NCBI GenBank assembly: GCA_900128585.1 | Contig: LT642174.1 | Coordinates: 1-44,257 of the forward strand | Length of the DNA stretch: 44,257 nucleotides | Source of the DNA: Stramenopiles sp. TOSAG23-3 | Taxonomy: Eukaryota; Sar | Direction of reading: 5' to 3' | Shown: positions 18,897-29,801 of the stretch, in pieces | How the letters are laid out: every line of letters starts with the position of its first letter | Position numbering within the stretch: the stretch's first letter is position 1 | The notes under the pieces: model-generated | What the model saw: only the letters and a program-made list of their open reading frames with translations | Databases searched by the model: none | What the model was told of the DNA's origin: nothing | Translations under genes and position numbers: made by a program

Positions 18897-19008
18897 GAGG
18901 TTTATGACGACAAAAATATTGCCCAGGCACAAGGAAATTTATATAGCATAAATTGCATATTGCACAATAGTAGACGATTACAGAAACGATACGTTGCACT
19001 CAAGCACC

Positions 19009-21198
19009 ATGTTCCGAAAAATTGCGCTTTGCTTCGTCTTTGCGACTGTCCTTTTCTGCTTCTTATCCTCATGTGAAGGTCATCGTTTCGGTCGTCACGG
19101 AAGGACCACCAGACAGATGACAGGAACATTTCACGAGATCAAGAATAGAGCACGCCCCACACTTAGCAGGCGTGTTGTGAACTTTGGCAACTCTATCCGG
19201 CAGAAAAGTACCGACCATGCTAAGAAACTCATAGATATGGTCTTCCCCAGTTCCTCTCCCGTTAACTGTCCCCAGGTCAGGTGTGCGTTGGGATTATCGC
19301 AGAACTGTGTTATCATCCAAGTTGACACGAAAAAGAAGAACGGTTGCCCCGAATATCCCTGCGGGAAGAAAATATGTGGTCCTGATGGGACTAGCCACTT
19401 TTCACAGCCGAAGCTTACTGACAAACTGAAGCTCGACAAATGGGAAGACTGCGTCGGCGGGGCCGAACAGGCGTGCAATTCTCTTTGCGGCGCGGGGAAC
19501 GTTGATTACGAAGAGGAAAGCAGAAAAAAAATGTTAAATGAAGAAAACACGAAAGAGAAGAAGAAAACTTCCAAGAAAATTGAAGAAATGCGTAAAAAGA
19601 AAGTGAAACAAGACGAAGAAGACCTGAAGGCTGCCGAGAACATCCAAAAGAAGAGAGCGGAAGAAGAACTCAAGGCGTCCGAGGCACAAAAACAAAGGGA
19701 CGAAGAATCACAAAAAGCCCACATGGCCCACGAGGCCATTTTGAAAGAGAAGGAAAGAAAAGACAAAGCAAGGCGCGAAGAGCTGGAAAAGAAGGCCCAC
19801 CAAACCGAACAGCTTGAGAAAGCAGCCACGGAGAAAGCGGAAGAAGCGAAGAAAGCCGAAGTAGCCGCAAAGAAACGATTAGAGCTCGCAAAGAAGGAAC
19901 TAGATGCCGTTGCGCACAGGAGTGAGGTGAGAAAAAAAGCGAAAGAAGCAGATGAACGAAAACAAGAAGAAGCGGAGAAGCGGCGAAAGTCACTGCTGCC
20001 AGACCCACACGGCAAATGTGTGGAAATCAAAGGCGGAGAAAAAATAGGCTGCGCGTCGGATTCATATTTTGGGACGATCGAAGGCGACTACAGTATGGCC
20101 GATGTCAAGACAGCATCAGACAAATTGATGCAGGTGTTGCCCATGTTGTCCATGATCGGAGTAACCATTAGCGACGACTGCCGGAGTAAAATCATGAGTG
20201 ATGTTTGCGAAACAGCCCTTCCCCCTTGCACCGAAACATGTCAACCAACAAAAACATGCGCTCAATCGTGCAGAAGTTTCCAGTCCAGCTGTGTCTCATT
20301 TAAGGACTCACTGCAAATGATATCGAAGAAAGGAAGCTTTCGTAGCTATGTTTCATTTGTTGGGCTGAAGGAAGGCACAAAGTCTATGGCAGTGATTGAT
20401 GCATGGATCGAAAAAATGATGTCTTGTGATGGCAAAAGTGTCTCAACCAAACCCAATTGTATAGGGGAAGGTTTTAAGGGAAAATGCAACCCAGGTGTCA
20501 TGAGAGCGGCAAAATCCTTTCTGGAAACTGGATCGCGCCCCGTGATCCCCACCCAGCCAGTCAAGAAGTGTGAAAACATTGCATGCGATTTCAAGGGATG
20601 CTCGAACTCCGAGTATTTCGGTACCGTGGCGGAGGGTGCGTCCCCAAAGAGCGTCAAAAATGGCAGGGCCAATGATCGGGCTTACAATAACCGAAAAATG
20701 CATGGGCGTATTTGCCAGTGATTTAGTAGAAACAATGCTGCCACGATGCTCAGACAAGTGCAAGCCGCTTAAAACATGCAAAAGCGCATGTACTGAAATA
20801 CAGCGAACGTGCTTAGGAAATGGTTTGAAAGGTCAACTTCAAATGGCAATGGGCATGGGTTCAATTGTTGATTCGTTTTTGGGAACAAGCGCCCCACTCA
20901 TCAAGTCGTGGGTGACGAAATTGACGAGCTGCAGTGGAGATTCGATATCGAGCTCCTCCACAGAATGTTTGAGTCCGACATACAATGCCCCGATGTGTGA
21001 CCCGACCGTCACGACCGCAAGGCTATGACCAAGACTTGTCTGGCATGCGCAGCAGGTATTACCGTAGAAACCTATTGCGCAAAATACCCAGGTAAATTTG
21101 GGTGCCCTAGGGGACAGAAACCAAAGGTCGTAGTCTTACAGGGTGAGTTGTTTTGTCCAGTACACATGCCTTTTGAGCTCGTAGCTAGGAGGTTGTGA
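19009..21198 (+). CDS. Secreted Cys-rich protein with duplicated Frizzled-like modules, frame-broken
   Basis: From ATG 19009 (CACC-ATG) a signal peptide (IALCFVFATVLFCFLSSCEG) is followed by a Cys-containing region, a long Glu/Lys/Ala coiled coil (about residues 166-327) and a Cys-rich module. Its core, Cys391-Cys428, has spacing CX6CX3CX5CX3CX6C, resembling the last half of Frizzled cysteine-rich domains (CETALPPC, TCAQSCRSFQSSC). A second copy follows (ETMLPRC, TCKSACTEIQRTC), but in the +1 frame: the first frame ends at TGA 20719-20721, the second runs from about 20660 to TGA 21026-21028, and a third short Cys-containing frame (TKTCLACAAG) runs from 21025 to TGA 21196-21198. Homology between the copies shows the shift lies at 20636-20666, where copy 2 is also shorter. 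A 31-nt GT-AG segment there (20636-20666) would restore frame if spliced. Otherwise it is a decaying gene or has indel errors. Function unknown; probably cell-surface or extracellular. Confidence 0.68.
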
Positions 21199-21424
21199 GT
21201 TGATGGAGAGAATTAATTAAAAAACTAAAAACTTAATTCAGTAACAAAGTATTTTATAAAGTGAGAAAATTATACGTGTTGTTGTGTGTGTAAATATCTT
21301 ATCTTAGTTTTTTGTGTTGCTCTTTCTGTTTTTTCTCCTCTATAAATTTGTTTTTAAAGTTTACTCGTGCTTCCCTTATATACACATTTGGAACCCCCCA
21401 CAAGCGGCCGTGAAACTGTTTAAG

Positions 21425-24400
21425 TTACAGGGCATGCATCTTTTTCAAACTTTTTTCCTTGCTATAAATGTTTACATATTTGGAGGCTATTTCATTTGCA
21501 CTGTGGTTATTGCGCAGCGCCTCATGAACGAAATGGTATTCTAGCAATTTATACCCGATCTTAATTGCACCATATTCTCTGCATAAAAGAGAAGCAATGA
21601 ATATCCTCGCCCGCGAAGGCAACACCACCAAATGTGCATTAAACAACGAAGATGCTTCTTGGCGAACGAATTGTTTGTCTGAAAATATAGCCGAGGACTC
21701 AAAACATTCTAACAGGAACGCTTTTTCAACATGTTTTTTGTCAAGCGACGTGTAATAATCCAATAGCGTTTCTGTTGTCATCTCGAGGACAGCTTTGTTT
21801 GGATCATCCCTGATGTGCAGCAATGAAACGTACAAGTCATACAAAATATCGTTTTGATCAGGAGACTGGCCCTCGGCCACCTTTCGAACGCCACTTAAAT
21901 TTAACTGTAAACCCTTTCGATAAAACGCCAACACCGATGGCAGCCCCCCACCATTTTCTCTGGTACTAGGATGGAATTCCCCTGAGAAGGAGCCCAAGAC
22001 CCTTGATAAAAGAAGAGGAGGGACACCTTTTGATGCCATCTTGGTAAAATAATTTTCAATATTGGCAAAATCGGATATCCGTTCCAATTCAAAGGCAATT
22101 TCTGAAAGATTTGATGACAGCAAAGGGTAATCGTTCATTGCCACTGATGCTTCCAATTCTTCGACAGCGCTAAGCATGCAGCGCCACCTCTTGACCTTCT
22201 CATACTCCGTCGAATCAGGCAAAAGAAGCCGGAGTGCGTCGTCGACCGTCGCACATCTAACACCCAGAGGCTGAAGGTCGTCGTTTCCCTCTGGGGACAC
22301 GAGTGACTGAACAAACTTCACTACTTGCTCCGGACTTAAATCTTTCAAAAATTCGTGGGTTAACAAATATTGCCCGACTGTATCGCTTACACGCCCCCTC
22401 TTACGGATCGCGTCACCAGCAAAATTGTTTGCAATAGATTTGCATGCCTTGAAATGGCTGAGGTTGGGCGGGGGGATTTCGCCCAAATTGACATTCTTAA
22501 CCTTGTCCAACAGTTGGGAAAAAGACATATGAACACAGTAAAAAAACACTTTCCCGTGCGACCGATCCTTTTTTGACGACGCCAATATGGCCTCAATACA
22601 AAACACACTGCACGCAAGTGCCAAGATTCTTTTGTTGCTGCCTTTATTGTCTGGGTTTGCTAACCCAGAGTAATATTTTTGAACTTCCTCTGGGAAGCCG
22701 TTTACTTTAGAAAGCGACAATGCCAGCGATAGCTGGAAGGGATACCTATCGTCCGAGTCAATTGAATCTAAACTTGACGTTACTGCAGGCGGGGGATTTC
22801 TATCCCCAGCCTTTGCATGCTTCCAAAATTTTGCAAATTGGTAAGGTTTGTGCAAATCATATAGCGATAAATTGTCTGCTTTCTTCGGTGGGGAGGAGTT
22901 TGGCACGAGCGCCTTCCACGTCCGCAAAACCGTTTGTAGTTCACTACCCGGACAGCTTGCAATGAGTTTTTTCATAATCTTTTGCTTGCTGCTGTGGTTG
23001 GCCCAACGCTTATCTTGTAAAAACAGCAGTGTCTTCTTACATATATCATGTTGCGTCTTAGCGGAGCATTTGACATCTAACAGTGACAGAATAAGCCGCG
23101 CGGCTTCTGGAAAATCGCCGGCTTGAATTGCACCGTTAAGAAGCATGAGTTGTATCTGAGCATTTCCATCTAAGGCATCATTTATATTTAACAACACACA
23201 AAGCTTCCTAACGGATGCGGCGTCTGCGTAAATTGATGGGTTGTCTTTCAACACCCTGGCAATAACATCACTACGATTGTTCATCAGACGCAGTTGTAGT
23301 GGCAAAAGAGACGATCCAAGATTAGTTATGAGCATGGACGCTTCAATCAAGTGCAGCTCTGCCATTATTTTGTCTCCCAGTTTTGGAGCCATGTTAAGTG
23401 TTTGTTTTGCATGCCCAAGCGCAGGATCCTGAGCCCCAGAAGCGCTGTTAAAGAACTCGATGGAAATATCCAACAATATCTGCTCGATGCTTTCGTGGGT
23501 CAGAGTTTGCCCGCCGGTGCCATCAGTAAAACTGTCTCTAGACAGCATGCTTGAGGCAACTTTGAAGTGACAATTTCCAACGAGATGTTTCAACACCATT
23601 TGGTGGCAAAAGGAGAGAGGGATGGATGGTAAGGCTACCCTAATATATCTCAAATCTTCCATCAATCGGTTAATTTTTAAGTCTTTCCCCTGTTGTCCCT
23701 CTGCTAAAAATTTTCGGCACACGTTTTCAATAAGCAACCTTCCTTGATTGTACGTGCTGTCGTCCGCTTCCATGTTTTCATGGGAAATAGAGTCTTCGAA
23801 TTCATCGAAGAAAGAGATCAGGGGGGATATACCGTACGTTCGCAGTACTTCTACTGCATTCAGATGCACATCAAGTTTGTCAACCCTTCGGTCTAACTCT
23901 TCAATCCCAGTAAACTCCGTTCTGTGTGTTTCGTTAATTACCGGTATCATGTTGAATATACCTGTCATTGCATTAACGAGGTTGACAGACGGACATGCAT
24001 ATATACACGCGAGCGCCGTCCTTATCAACATGGGCGGTTGTCGAATAATTGCGTCGCGGGGAGCGTTCCGTAAGTCGCATGCTTTGAAAATAGCTTCGCA
24101 CAATAAAAAACCATCCTCCCGTTTTGCAGCCTGGATCATAAAGTCAACAATCTCGTTACACCACTCCTTTTCGGTTACGCTCACGTCGTCATCGGGCCTG
24201 GCACCCATGAGTGGTACAAGAAGTTTGCGAATGCGATAAACTACATTTTCTGAATTTGCCCCGCGCAAAACAAGGTCTAGTTTGTTAGTTTTGCTTAACT
24301 CAAGCCATGACTCTAAAGAAAGACCAGAAAATGAAAATCCGTTCCCTCCAAATCCATAAACTAAACGTTCTAAACTTGACAAAGCCACCGACAACCGAAG

Positions 24401-27142
24401 AAGAACGGGACAGGGGCGTCCCACATTTCCTTTGATACATTGAAAACTGAGCCGACCTTGCACAAGGTCCAAGTAAGCCTGCTGTGTAACCTCTTCCGAA
24501 TCGAGGGCAACTTTGTCAACAATTGTTAGCCCAAGTGTACTTAGGGCCAATGCGTTAGATAACTGCCCCGAGCAAGTTTCCATTCTGTAAGCTCGGGAGA
24601 CGTACCATTTGACAACCGTGTTGGCCTGCATCAGCGCTCGGATGTTGGAATCTTCACAGGATGATGCAATGGATGACGCCCACGATACAACTTTTTCATG
24701 CTTCCTGTTTTCCAGAACTGCGCGCAGAATATGGGGATCGAAGCTCCAATCACACATGATGGATTTATACACGGCATGGTGGAAGTCCATTGTTTCAATC
24801 TTGCCCGACGCTCGGTCCATATACACGTATCTTGGGGTTTTGATGCCTGATGACAAACATGGGTGCGGCAACAGCCACCCGTAAGAATCAACTGGGACCG
24901 TGTCCGGTATGTGGTTTAATATATCAAGACGGGCATGTAGTACTTCTGTCCGCGCAATCGCAAATATACCAGCAATTGCATCAAATGCCCCATTTGAAGC
25001 TAGGACTTTGCAGTAATTCGTCAAACAACAGTCTCGATAATTGAGCCAGCTGAGCATGATACGGTCGCTATGTTGGCTTTGAAAGTGGCCGAGCAGCCAT
25101 TTGTAACTTTCCAACCGACATTTATACTTTAAAAACTGGACCCGCATGGAAATTGTTTCCCTGTGTGGTGCAATAACGTTGCCAATCTCGTCTAACACCG
25201 CGCTCATGATTGTTTCGTTTTGTGAGATTGGAGTAATTGCGCGGGTTTCACTTTCCTCCTTGCTACTTTCGCTTGTTTCGTCTTCCTCGTCGACACTCCA
25301 GTCGTCATCACTCCAACCATCTTCATCGTCGCCGGAACTTTCATCCCCCCCCCCAACACTTTCGTCGTCGCTTGGAAGCTCGCGTTCTTCCTCGTTGTCT
25401 TCGCCGGTAAACGCTTTCCCTTGGGAATTTGGTTTTTGACCAAGAATGCGAGCAAGATCGGCGCTAATATCGGGGCAGGCGGTGAGTTTCACCCCGAGAT
25501 CCAATAGCATTTCTATTACGTCAACATTTGCCTCATTGTAGGCAAGGCACTTTTGCAAGACCCACGGTCGATCTTCAATTTTGTTCAGCGTTTCGTGCAC
25601 ATCAGCAGCTGTCGCCGTGTCGCAACTATCCCATCGTCCCTTCCGTACAACATCCATCGATAAGTTGAAGTGTTCTGCAATTTCTGTCGCTTTGTTGAAC
25701 TTGCCTTGGCTAACGTACATGTTCAATAACTGGGCTTTCTCTATTCGTTGAAAATTAATAAAAGACAAAGAGTTGGCGCCAGGACGTTCTACCGATGCAA
25801 AAAGGTTCCCCTCTTCGACACGGCGCAAACAAAGTGATGTGCTGCTGATGTTCGTTGGTTCCCAAAGTGTATTCTCCGCACTTTGCCTATCAACCACAGC
25901 CACATTACCACTTCGGTACGTCAGAAAAAGTTTTCCACTCTCCCACCACGCAATACTAGTAGCATAAGTAGAAACATCATTGGTGGAGTACGATACATTT
26001 TGGGAGACAAAATTTTCGTCCTGGAAGGTCCACATATTTACAGTTCCACAAAAATCAAGGCTGGCCACCTGCAAGGCTTCGCTACCATCGCTTTCAGGCA
26101 CAATACTGAGCGAGTGCGTGAGGTGCTTCGCATCTTGGAACACTAAACGGTCTTCTGCAACCCACCCCAACAGTTGTCGAACTGCTGCCACGACTTTGCC
26201 ACAAAAACCATGTTCTTTCCGCAATGCATGGTTCTTCTTGGAAAATGTTTTTCCAGCGCCCGTTTCGGATTTCGCAACTGAAAAAAATAATTCGCCGAAC
26301 TCGCTCTCTGTCGAGTTTGTCTTGATCGTCGAAATTGCAACTTGCCGTAATGCCCCAGGCAGGGCCTTCCATGCCGACATGACAAAATTGTTTGTGTTGT
26401 TCGGGGCCTGCCCCGCCTGCCGCGTTTCCATCCCAGCAACAAAAATAAGGCGAGATGATTTACCAGCTGCCGAAACCTTTAAGCCCTGGTCCTTCATTGC
26501 CGTGCTTACCAAGGGTGGGGTGGTGCTAGCAAGCACGGGGTGGTTGTTGCCCGGGTCGACAGGGTATCTCACGACTTTGCCATTCATAGAAAACATAAAA
26601 AATTCAACATGGCACCTAGTCTTGTGCGGGCCAGTCGCCCGATGGAAAAGGATGCTAACGATGGGCCCGTCTTCGTTCTCCCTATAATATTCCGAAGAAA
26701 TCATTGCGGGCCCTAGGACACACGTGCAACTGCAATCAAAGCCCACTATACGCGTAGAACCGCGCTCATCGAGCGACAAAAAATAGAAAAAATTACCAGT
26801 CTCGCTCCAGCAAAATGGGCGGTGTTCCAACAACAGTGTATGATCGTCTTCTACATAGGCCTCGGCTGACTTTTCAACCATATTGCCACTTTCCGACAGT
26901 TGTATGACGTTAATCTGCTTCTGCTGAACCACGACTGCAAACCGCTTGTCAGGTGACGTAGAGACTAAGTACTTGGACAGCACACACTTCGAAATTGACG
27001 CATAAAGGTTACCTGCCGTTACCACCTCTGAAGTAGGTGCGTCGTTTTCATTAGATGCTTCCAACCGAACTTGATCCTCTGCGGACACGTGGACGTCACT
27101 GTGCGAGAGAAGCGTCGCAGCGGCCCGCTCCCCGCGGTCCAT
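21425..27142 (-). CDS. NBAS-like subunit of the NRZ/Dsl1 tethering complex (Sec39 family)
   Basis: A single 1905-codon ORF. Residues about 40-470 form a beta-propeller-like region with repeated Trp/Phe-x-Ser/Asp strands. Residues about 475-545 match the NBAS link: GKFNKATEIAEHFNLS, then RKGRWDSCD, then DRPWVLQKCLAYNEANVDV, recalling NBAS 'YGEALSLAQTYGLD...RQWRKS...RSWVLHECLERVPENVDAA'. An acidic stretch (about 575-635; GGDESSGDDEDGWSDDDWSV) follows. Then comes the helical Sec39-type region, including SYKWLLGHFQSQH, EVLHARLDILNHIPDTVP and SYGWLLP. NBAS with RINT1 and ZW10 tethers Golgi-to-ER vesicles at ER exit sites and links to mRNA decay in animals. Animal NBAS is about 2370 residues, so this one is shorter. 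The acidic stretch contains a 10-base G run (C at 25345-25354 on the + strand), in frame. Start ATG 27142; stop TAA. Confidence 0.87.
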   Translation of the reverse strand: MDRGERAAATLLSHSDVHVSAEDQVRLEASNENDAPTSEVVTAGNLYASISKCVLSKYLVSTSPDKRFAVVVQQKQINVIQLSESGNMVEKSAEAYVEDDHTLLLEHRPFCWSETGNFFYFLSLDERGSTRIVGFDCSCTCVLGPAMISSEYYRENEDGPIVSILFHRATGPHKTRCHVEFFMFSMNGKVVRYPVDPGNNHPVLASTTPPLVSTAMKDQGLKVSAAGKSSRLIFVAGMETRQAGQAPNNTNNFVMSAWKALPGALRQVAISTIKTNSTESEFGELFFSVAKSETGAGKTFSKKNHALRKEHGFCGKVVAAVRQLLGWVAEDRLVFQDAKHLTHSLSIVPESDGSEALQVASLDFCGTVNMWTFQDENFVSQNVSYSTNDVSTYATSIAWWESGKLFLTYRSGNVAVVDRQSAENTLWEPTNISSTSLCLRRVEEGNLFASVERPGANSLSFINFQRIEKAQLLNMYVSQGKFNKATEIAEHFNLSMDVVRKGRWDSCDTATAADVHETLNKIEDRPWVLQKCLAYNEANVDVIEMLLDLGVKLTACPDISADLARILGQKPNSQGKAFTGEDNEEERELPSDDESVGGGDESSGDDEDGWSDDDWSVDEEDETSESSKEESETRAITPISQNETIMSAVLDEIGNVIAPHRETISMRVQFLKYKCRLESYKWLLGHFQSQHSDRIMLSWLNYRDCCLTNYCKVLASNGAFDAIAGIFAIARTEVLHARLDILNHIPDTVPVDSYGWLLPHPCLSSGIKTPRYVYMDRASGKIETMDFHHAVYKSIMCDWSFDPHILRAVLENRKHEKVVSWASSIASSCEDSNIRALMQANTVVKWYVSRAYRMETCSGQLSNALALSTLGLTIVDKVALDSEEVTQQAYLDLVQGRLSFQCIKGNVGRPCPVLLRLSVALSSLERLVYGFGGNGFSFSGLSLESWLELSKTNKLDLVLRGANSENVVYRIRKLLVPLMGARPDDDVSVTEKEWCNEIVDFMIQAAKREDGFLLCEAIFKACDLRNAPRDAIIRQPPMLIRTALACIYACPSVNLVNAMTGIFNMIPVINETHRTEFTGIEELDRRVDKLDVHLNAVEVLRTYGISPLISFFDEFEDSISHENMEADDSTYNQGRLLIENVCRKFLAEGQQGKDLKINRLMEDLRYIRVALPSIPLSFCHQMVLKHLVGNCHFKVASSMLSRDSFTDGTGGQTLTHESIEQILLDISIEFFNSASGAQDPALGHAKQTLNMAPKLGDKIMAELHLIEASMLITNLGSSLLPLQLRLMNNRSDVIARVLKDNPSIYADAASVRKLCVLLNINDALDGNAQIQLMLLNGAIQAGDFPEAARLILSLLDVKCSAKTQHDICKKTLLFLQDKRWANHSSKQKIMKKLIASCPGSELQTVLRTWKALVPNSSPPKKADNLSLYDLHKPYQFAKFWKHAKAGDRNPPPAVTSSLDSIDSDDRYPFQLSLALSLSKVNGFPEEVQKYYSGLANPDNKGSNKRILALACSVFCIEAILASSKKDRSHGKVFFYCVHMSFSQLLDKVKNVNLGEIPPPNLSHFKACKSIANNFAGDAIRKRGRVSDTVGQYLLTHEFLKDLSPEQVVKFVQSLVSPEGNDDLQPLGVRCATVDDALRLLLPDSTEYEKVKRWRCMLSAVEELEASVAMNDYPLLSSNLSEIAFELERISDFANIENYFTKMASKGVPPLLLSRVLGSFSGEFHPSTRENGGGLPSVLAFYRKGLQLNLSGVRKVAEGQSPDQNDILYDLYVSLLHIRDDPNKAVLEMTTETLLDYYTSLDKKHVEKAFLLECFESSAIFSDKQFVRQEASSLFNAHLVVLPSRARIFIASLLCREYGAIKIGYKLLEYHFVHEALRNNHSANEIASKYVNIYSKEKSLKKMHAL

Positions 27143-28334
27143 GGTTTAAGCACCCAGGGGGGTTGAACTGAATAGACACTGGCTACGGCTAGCTACGGCA
27201 AGTACTAAATCGTGGAACTAACAAACCGGGTGGTGTAACATTTAACTTTAAAGAAGAACAAAAATAACAGAACGAAACGCAAGAAATGCTTATCAATTTA
27301 TTGATCTCATAAATAATAATCCCACTATGTATTATACAATAATGATAATTTTTTTTTTTTAATATAATAAAAAATAATAATAATAATAATATTATAATAG
27401 ACTAGTAGTCGGTATAATTATAATAATAATTTTTATTGTTGCCATCTTCTTCTTGTTCCTTATCTCCTTTTTTCTTTTTCTTCTTCTTCTATTGTATTAT
27501 ACAGTAGCTTATTATCTATAAAAAAATAAAAAATATTTTTATTTTTTTATTATTATATTTTATTTATCTTCTTCTTCTTCTTTTTTTTATGTCATATATT
27601 TTATACATACACGTATTAGGCTAATAGCACAAAAATTATTGTTAAAATTATTATTGGTTTCTTCGACGACACTTCTTCATTTCTTCTTCCACGAATTCAT
27701 TCGAATATCTTTCTTCTAAAAATAACATTTTGTATTTTCTTGTTTTTTGTGGTATTATTGTTGGTTGTTGGTAGACCTACTATTAATAGTTGTAATAAGT
27801 TATAAACGATTTCGTCTTCTGGTGGTTTTCAATTTCTTCGTGGAAGAAAAAAAGGGTGTTTGTTTGTTTGTTTGTTCTCAGAGCCCATTTTTTTTTCTCT
27901 TCTCCTCACTCCTCCTCCTCCCTCCTCTTCTTCTATTTCTTCTTTTATTATTATATTATTTTTTTCAATAATAATAATTTTTTTCAATAATAATAATTTT
28001 TTAAAAAATAAATCCGTTTTCGAAAAAAATAATATGACCCAACAAAAACAAGAAGAATGAAAATATAATAGGAACACAGCATTATACTACTACTACAACA
28101 AAAACGACAACACAAACGTAGTATAATAAAAAATCATTTTATTATGATGCGCTCTTTTCGCACACTTCTCGCACACATCCACATTCTTATATATATATAT
28201 ATAGTCATTGTGAGTGTAAGGGTTCTTTCTTTGCACGTTTTTAACAAAACTAATACGCAAAGATAAAAAGTGCTCGACCCGGTCTGGTACAAACACAATA
28301 AAATATTTTGAGGGTTGCAATAAATTGTAAGATA
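27143..28334. other. AT-rich spacer between divergent NBAS and LRR genes
   Basis: No gene seen. It contains TTATTA/AATAAT runs, short TTC runs (about 27470-27490 and 27568-27583), a TTTG run near 27860 and a TATATA run near 28190. The ORFs here are low complexity. Both promoters must lie within it. Confidence 0.6.
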
Positions 28335-29801
28335 ATGGTGCTTGGGACGGGGCAATTGATTCGTAGGGGGCATCGCCCCAACGTCGCGTTGGGGACACGC
28401 CCTTCGTTGGAAACACGGAATCATGCGTCGAACAACGTGCAGCTCGGAAAATCGCTGCCCTTAAAAAGTAAAAACCCGTACGCAGTCATATACACCAGCG
28501 TCGGAGACTGCAGAAGAGGATCAACAGAGCGACGTAAACGCACTCCCATTTCTTACCCCAATGACATGAAAGAGCCATCCATCAGCGAAGACAAAGGAAA
28601 GGAAGAACGCTGTAACGTAGCACCGTTTTGGTACGATCGTTCTGCAAAGATTGAACGACAAAAATTAGATTTTAGGTTAATAACGCAAAAGCAAAGGGCC
28701 GAACTTTCTCAGGAGGTTCTATCAGAACTTCAACGCCGTTTGAAGAGTATGCATGACAACACCACTCGGGGCTCCGGCGATTTCAGCGATATGCCATTGG
28801 GAGATTATGGGGCCCTTGCCGTCATATCAACGTTGGAAAGCAATACGTCAGCAACGAGTCTCGACTTGCACAACACACAAATGGGAAGCGACGCTGTTAG
28901 GCGTCTGGCCATTGCTCTTGAAAAAAACGACCGAATCAATTCTATTCGTTTAGGGGGGGCAATTCACCAAGGCTCGCACGAACACAACCGCATTGGGGAT
29001 TCCGGCGTCCTAGCGCTTGCAACGACTATCCGAGCGCACCCATCCCTTTCAAATTTAGAAATAGAATCCGACAGCATGAGCAACAACGGGATAGATGCAA
29101 TAGCAGAGTCGTTGGATTTCGAAGATGAAGTAGAAACAGACGAGGGAAAGAAAACGATACGGAACATAGGTGTTATTTCGCGATTGGCCTTGAACAGTCG
29201 CCGGGTGTCAAATATTAGGCGGTTTGCGAAATCGATTTTGGCCACACCGTGTCACATTGTTTCCCTAGATTTGTCCAAATGTGCAATTCGAAACAAAGGG
29301 GCGATGGAGCTAGCGTACGTGCTGAAAAAGAACATGACAATTACCAGCCTATCGCTTCGCTTTAGTAGCATTGAAGAGAAAGGCCTCGTTGGAATTTGTA
29401 ATGCTGTTCGCAAGTACAGTGTAGTAGTTTCCCACCTCGACCTGGCTGGCAACAGCTTTTCCGACGAGGTTGGGATAGCAGTCGGACGAATGCTTCAATT
29501 CACCAGGGCACCTCTTATGCACGTGGGTGTACGAGGGGGAGGATGGTTAAAGGGCATAGGCGAATCCGGCGGCAATGCCATAGCGGAAGCGTTGGAAAGT
29601 GGTAGAATTAAACACTTGAGAGTGCTAGACATGCGCGGGCATACTCTTCCCCCCCGAGTCGAACTCCGGCTGTGGCACAGTGGGCGTAGAAATAAAAAAA
29701 GCAAGAAAAAGAGGAAATCCTTAGTTCTAAGTCCAAAAAGCAAAAAGTTTCACTGGGGAAGCACTTCGGAAGACATCGTCGTATTGACGGGGGAACATTA
29801 A
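28335..29801 (+). CDS. RNI-type leucine-rich repeat protein
   Basis: A 488-residue protein counted from ATG 28335; the frame is open a little further up, but only from a TTG. Residues 1-130 are basic and disordered. Residues about 150-445 hold ribonuclease-inhibitor-type leucine-rich repeats of about 28 residues, each pairing a strand such as SLDLHNTQMGSDAVRRLA, SLDLSKCAIRNKGAMELA or HLDLAGNSFSDEVGIAVGR with a helix. The tail is very basic (RRNKKSKKKRKS). RNI-LRR proteins are protein-binding scaffolds; in flagellates many sit in dynein-regulatory or basal-body complexes, and others are GTPase regulators. No further domain shows which. Divergent from NBAS. Stop TAA. Confidence 0.85.
   Translation: MVLGTGQLIRRGHRPNVALGTRPSLETRNHASNNVQLGKSLPLKSKNPYAVIYTSVGDCRRGSTERRKRTPISYPNDMKEPSISEDKGKEERCNVAPFWYDRSAKIERQKLDFRLITQKQRAELSQEVLSELQRRLKSMHDNTTRGSGDFSDMPLGDYGALAVISTLESNTSATSLDLHNTQMGSDAVRRLAIALEKNDRINSIRLGGAIHQGSHEHNRIGDSGVLALATTIRAHPSLSNLEIESDSMSNNGIDAIAESLDFEDEVETDEGKKTIRNIGVISRLALNSRRVSNIRRFAKSILATPCHIVSLDLSKCAIRNKGAMELAYVLKKNMTITSLSLRFSSIEEKGLVGICNAVRKYSVVVSHLDLAGNSFSDEVGIAVGRMLQFTRAPLMHVGVRGGGWLKGIGESGGNAIAEALESGRIKHLRVLDMRGHTLPPRVELRLWHSGRRNKKSKKKRKSLVLSPKSKKFHWGSTSEDIVVLTGEH

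Larger units (their letters stand above)
17742..19008. other. Spacer with GAAA/GGAA and GGATA repeats
   Basis: No gene seen. It holds the polypurine tract at 18263-18450, the GGATA repeat at 18490-18514, and a short hairpin around a CACGTG motif at 18870-18896. The proximal 130 bases are the likely promoter and leader of the secreted Frizzled-like protein. Confidence 0.6.
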
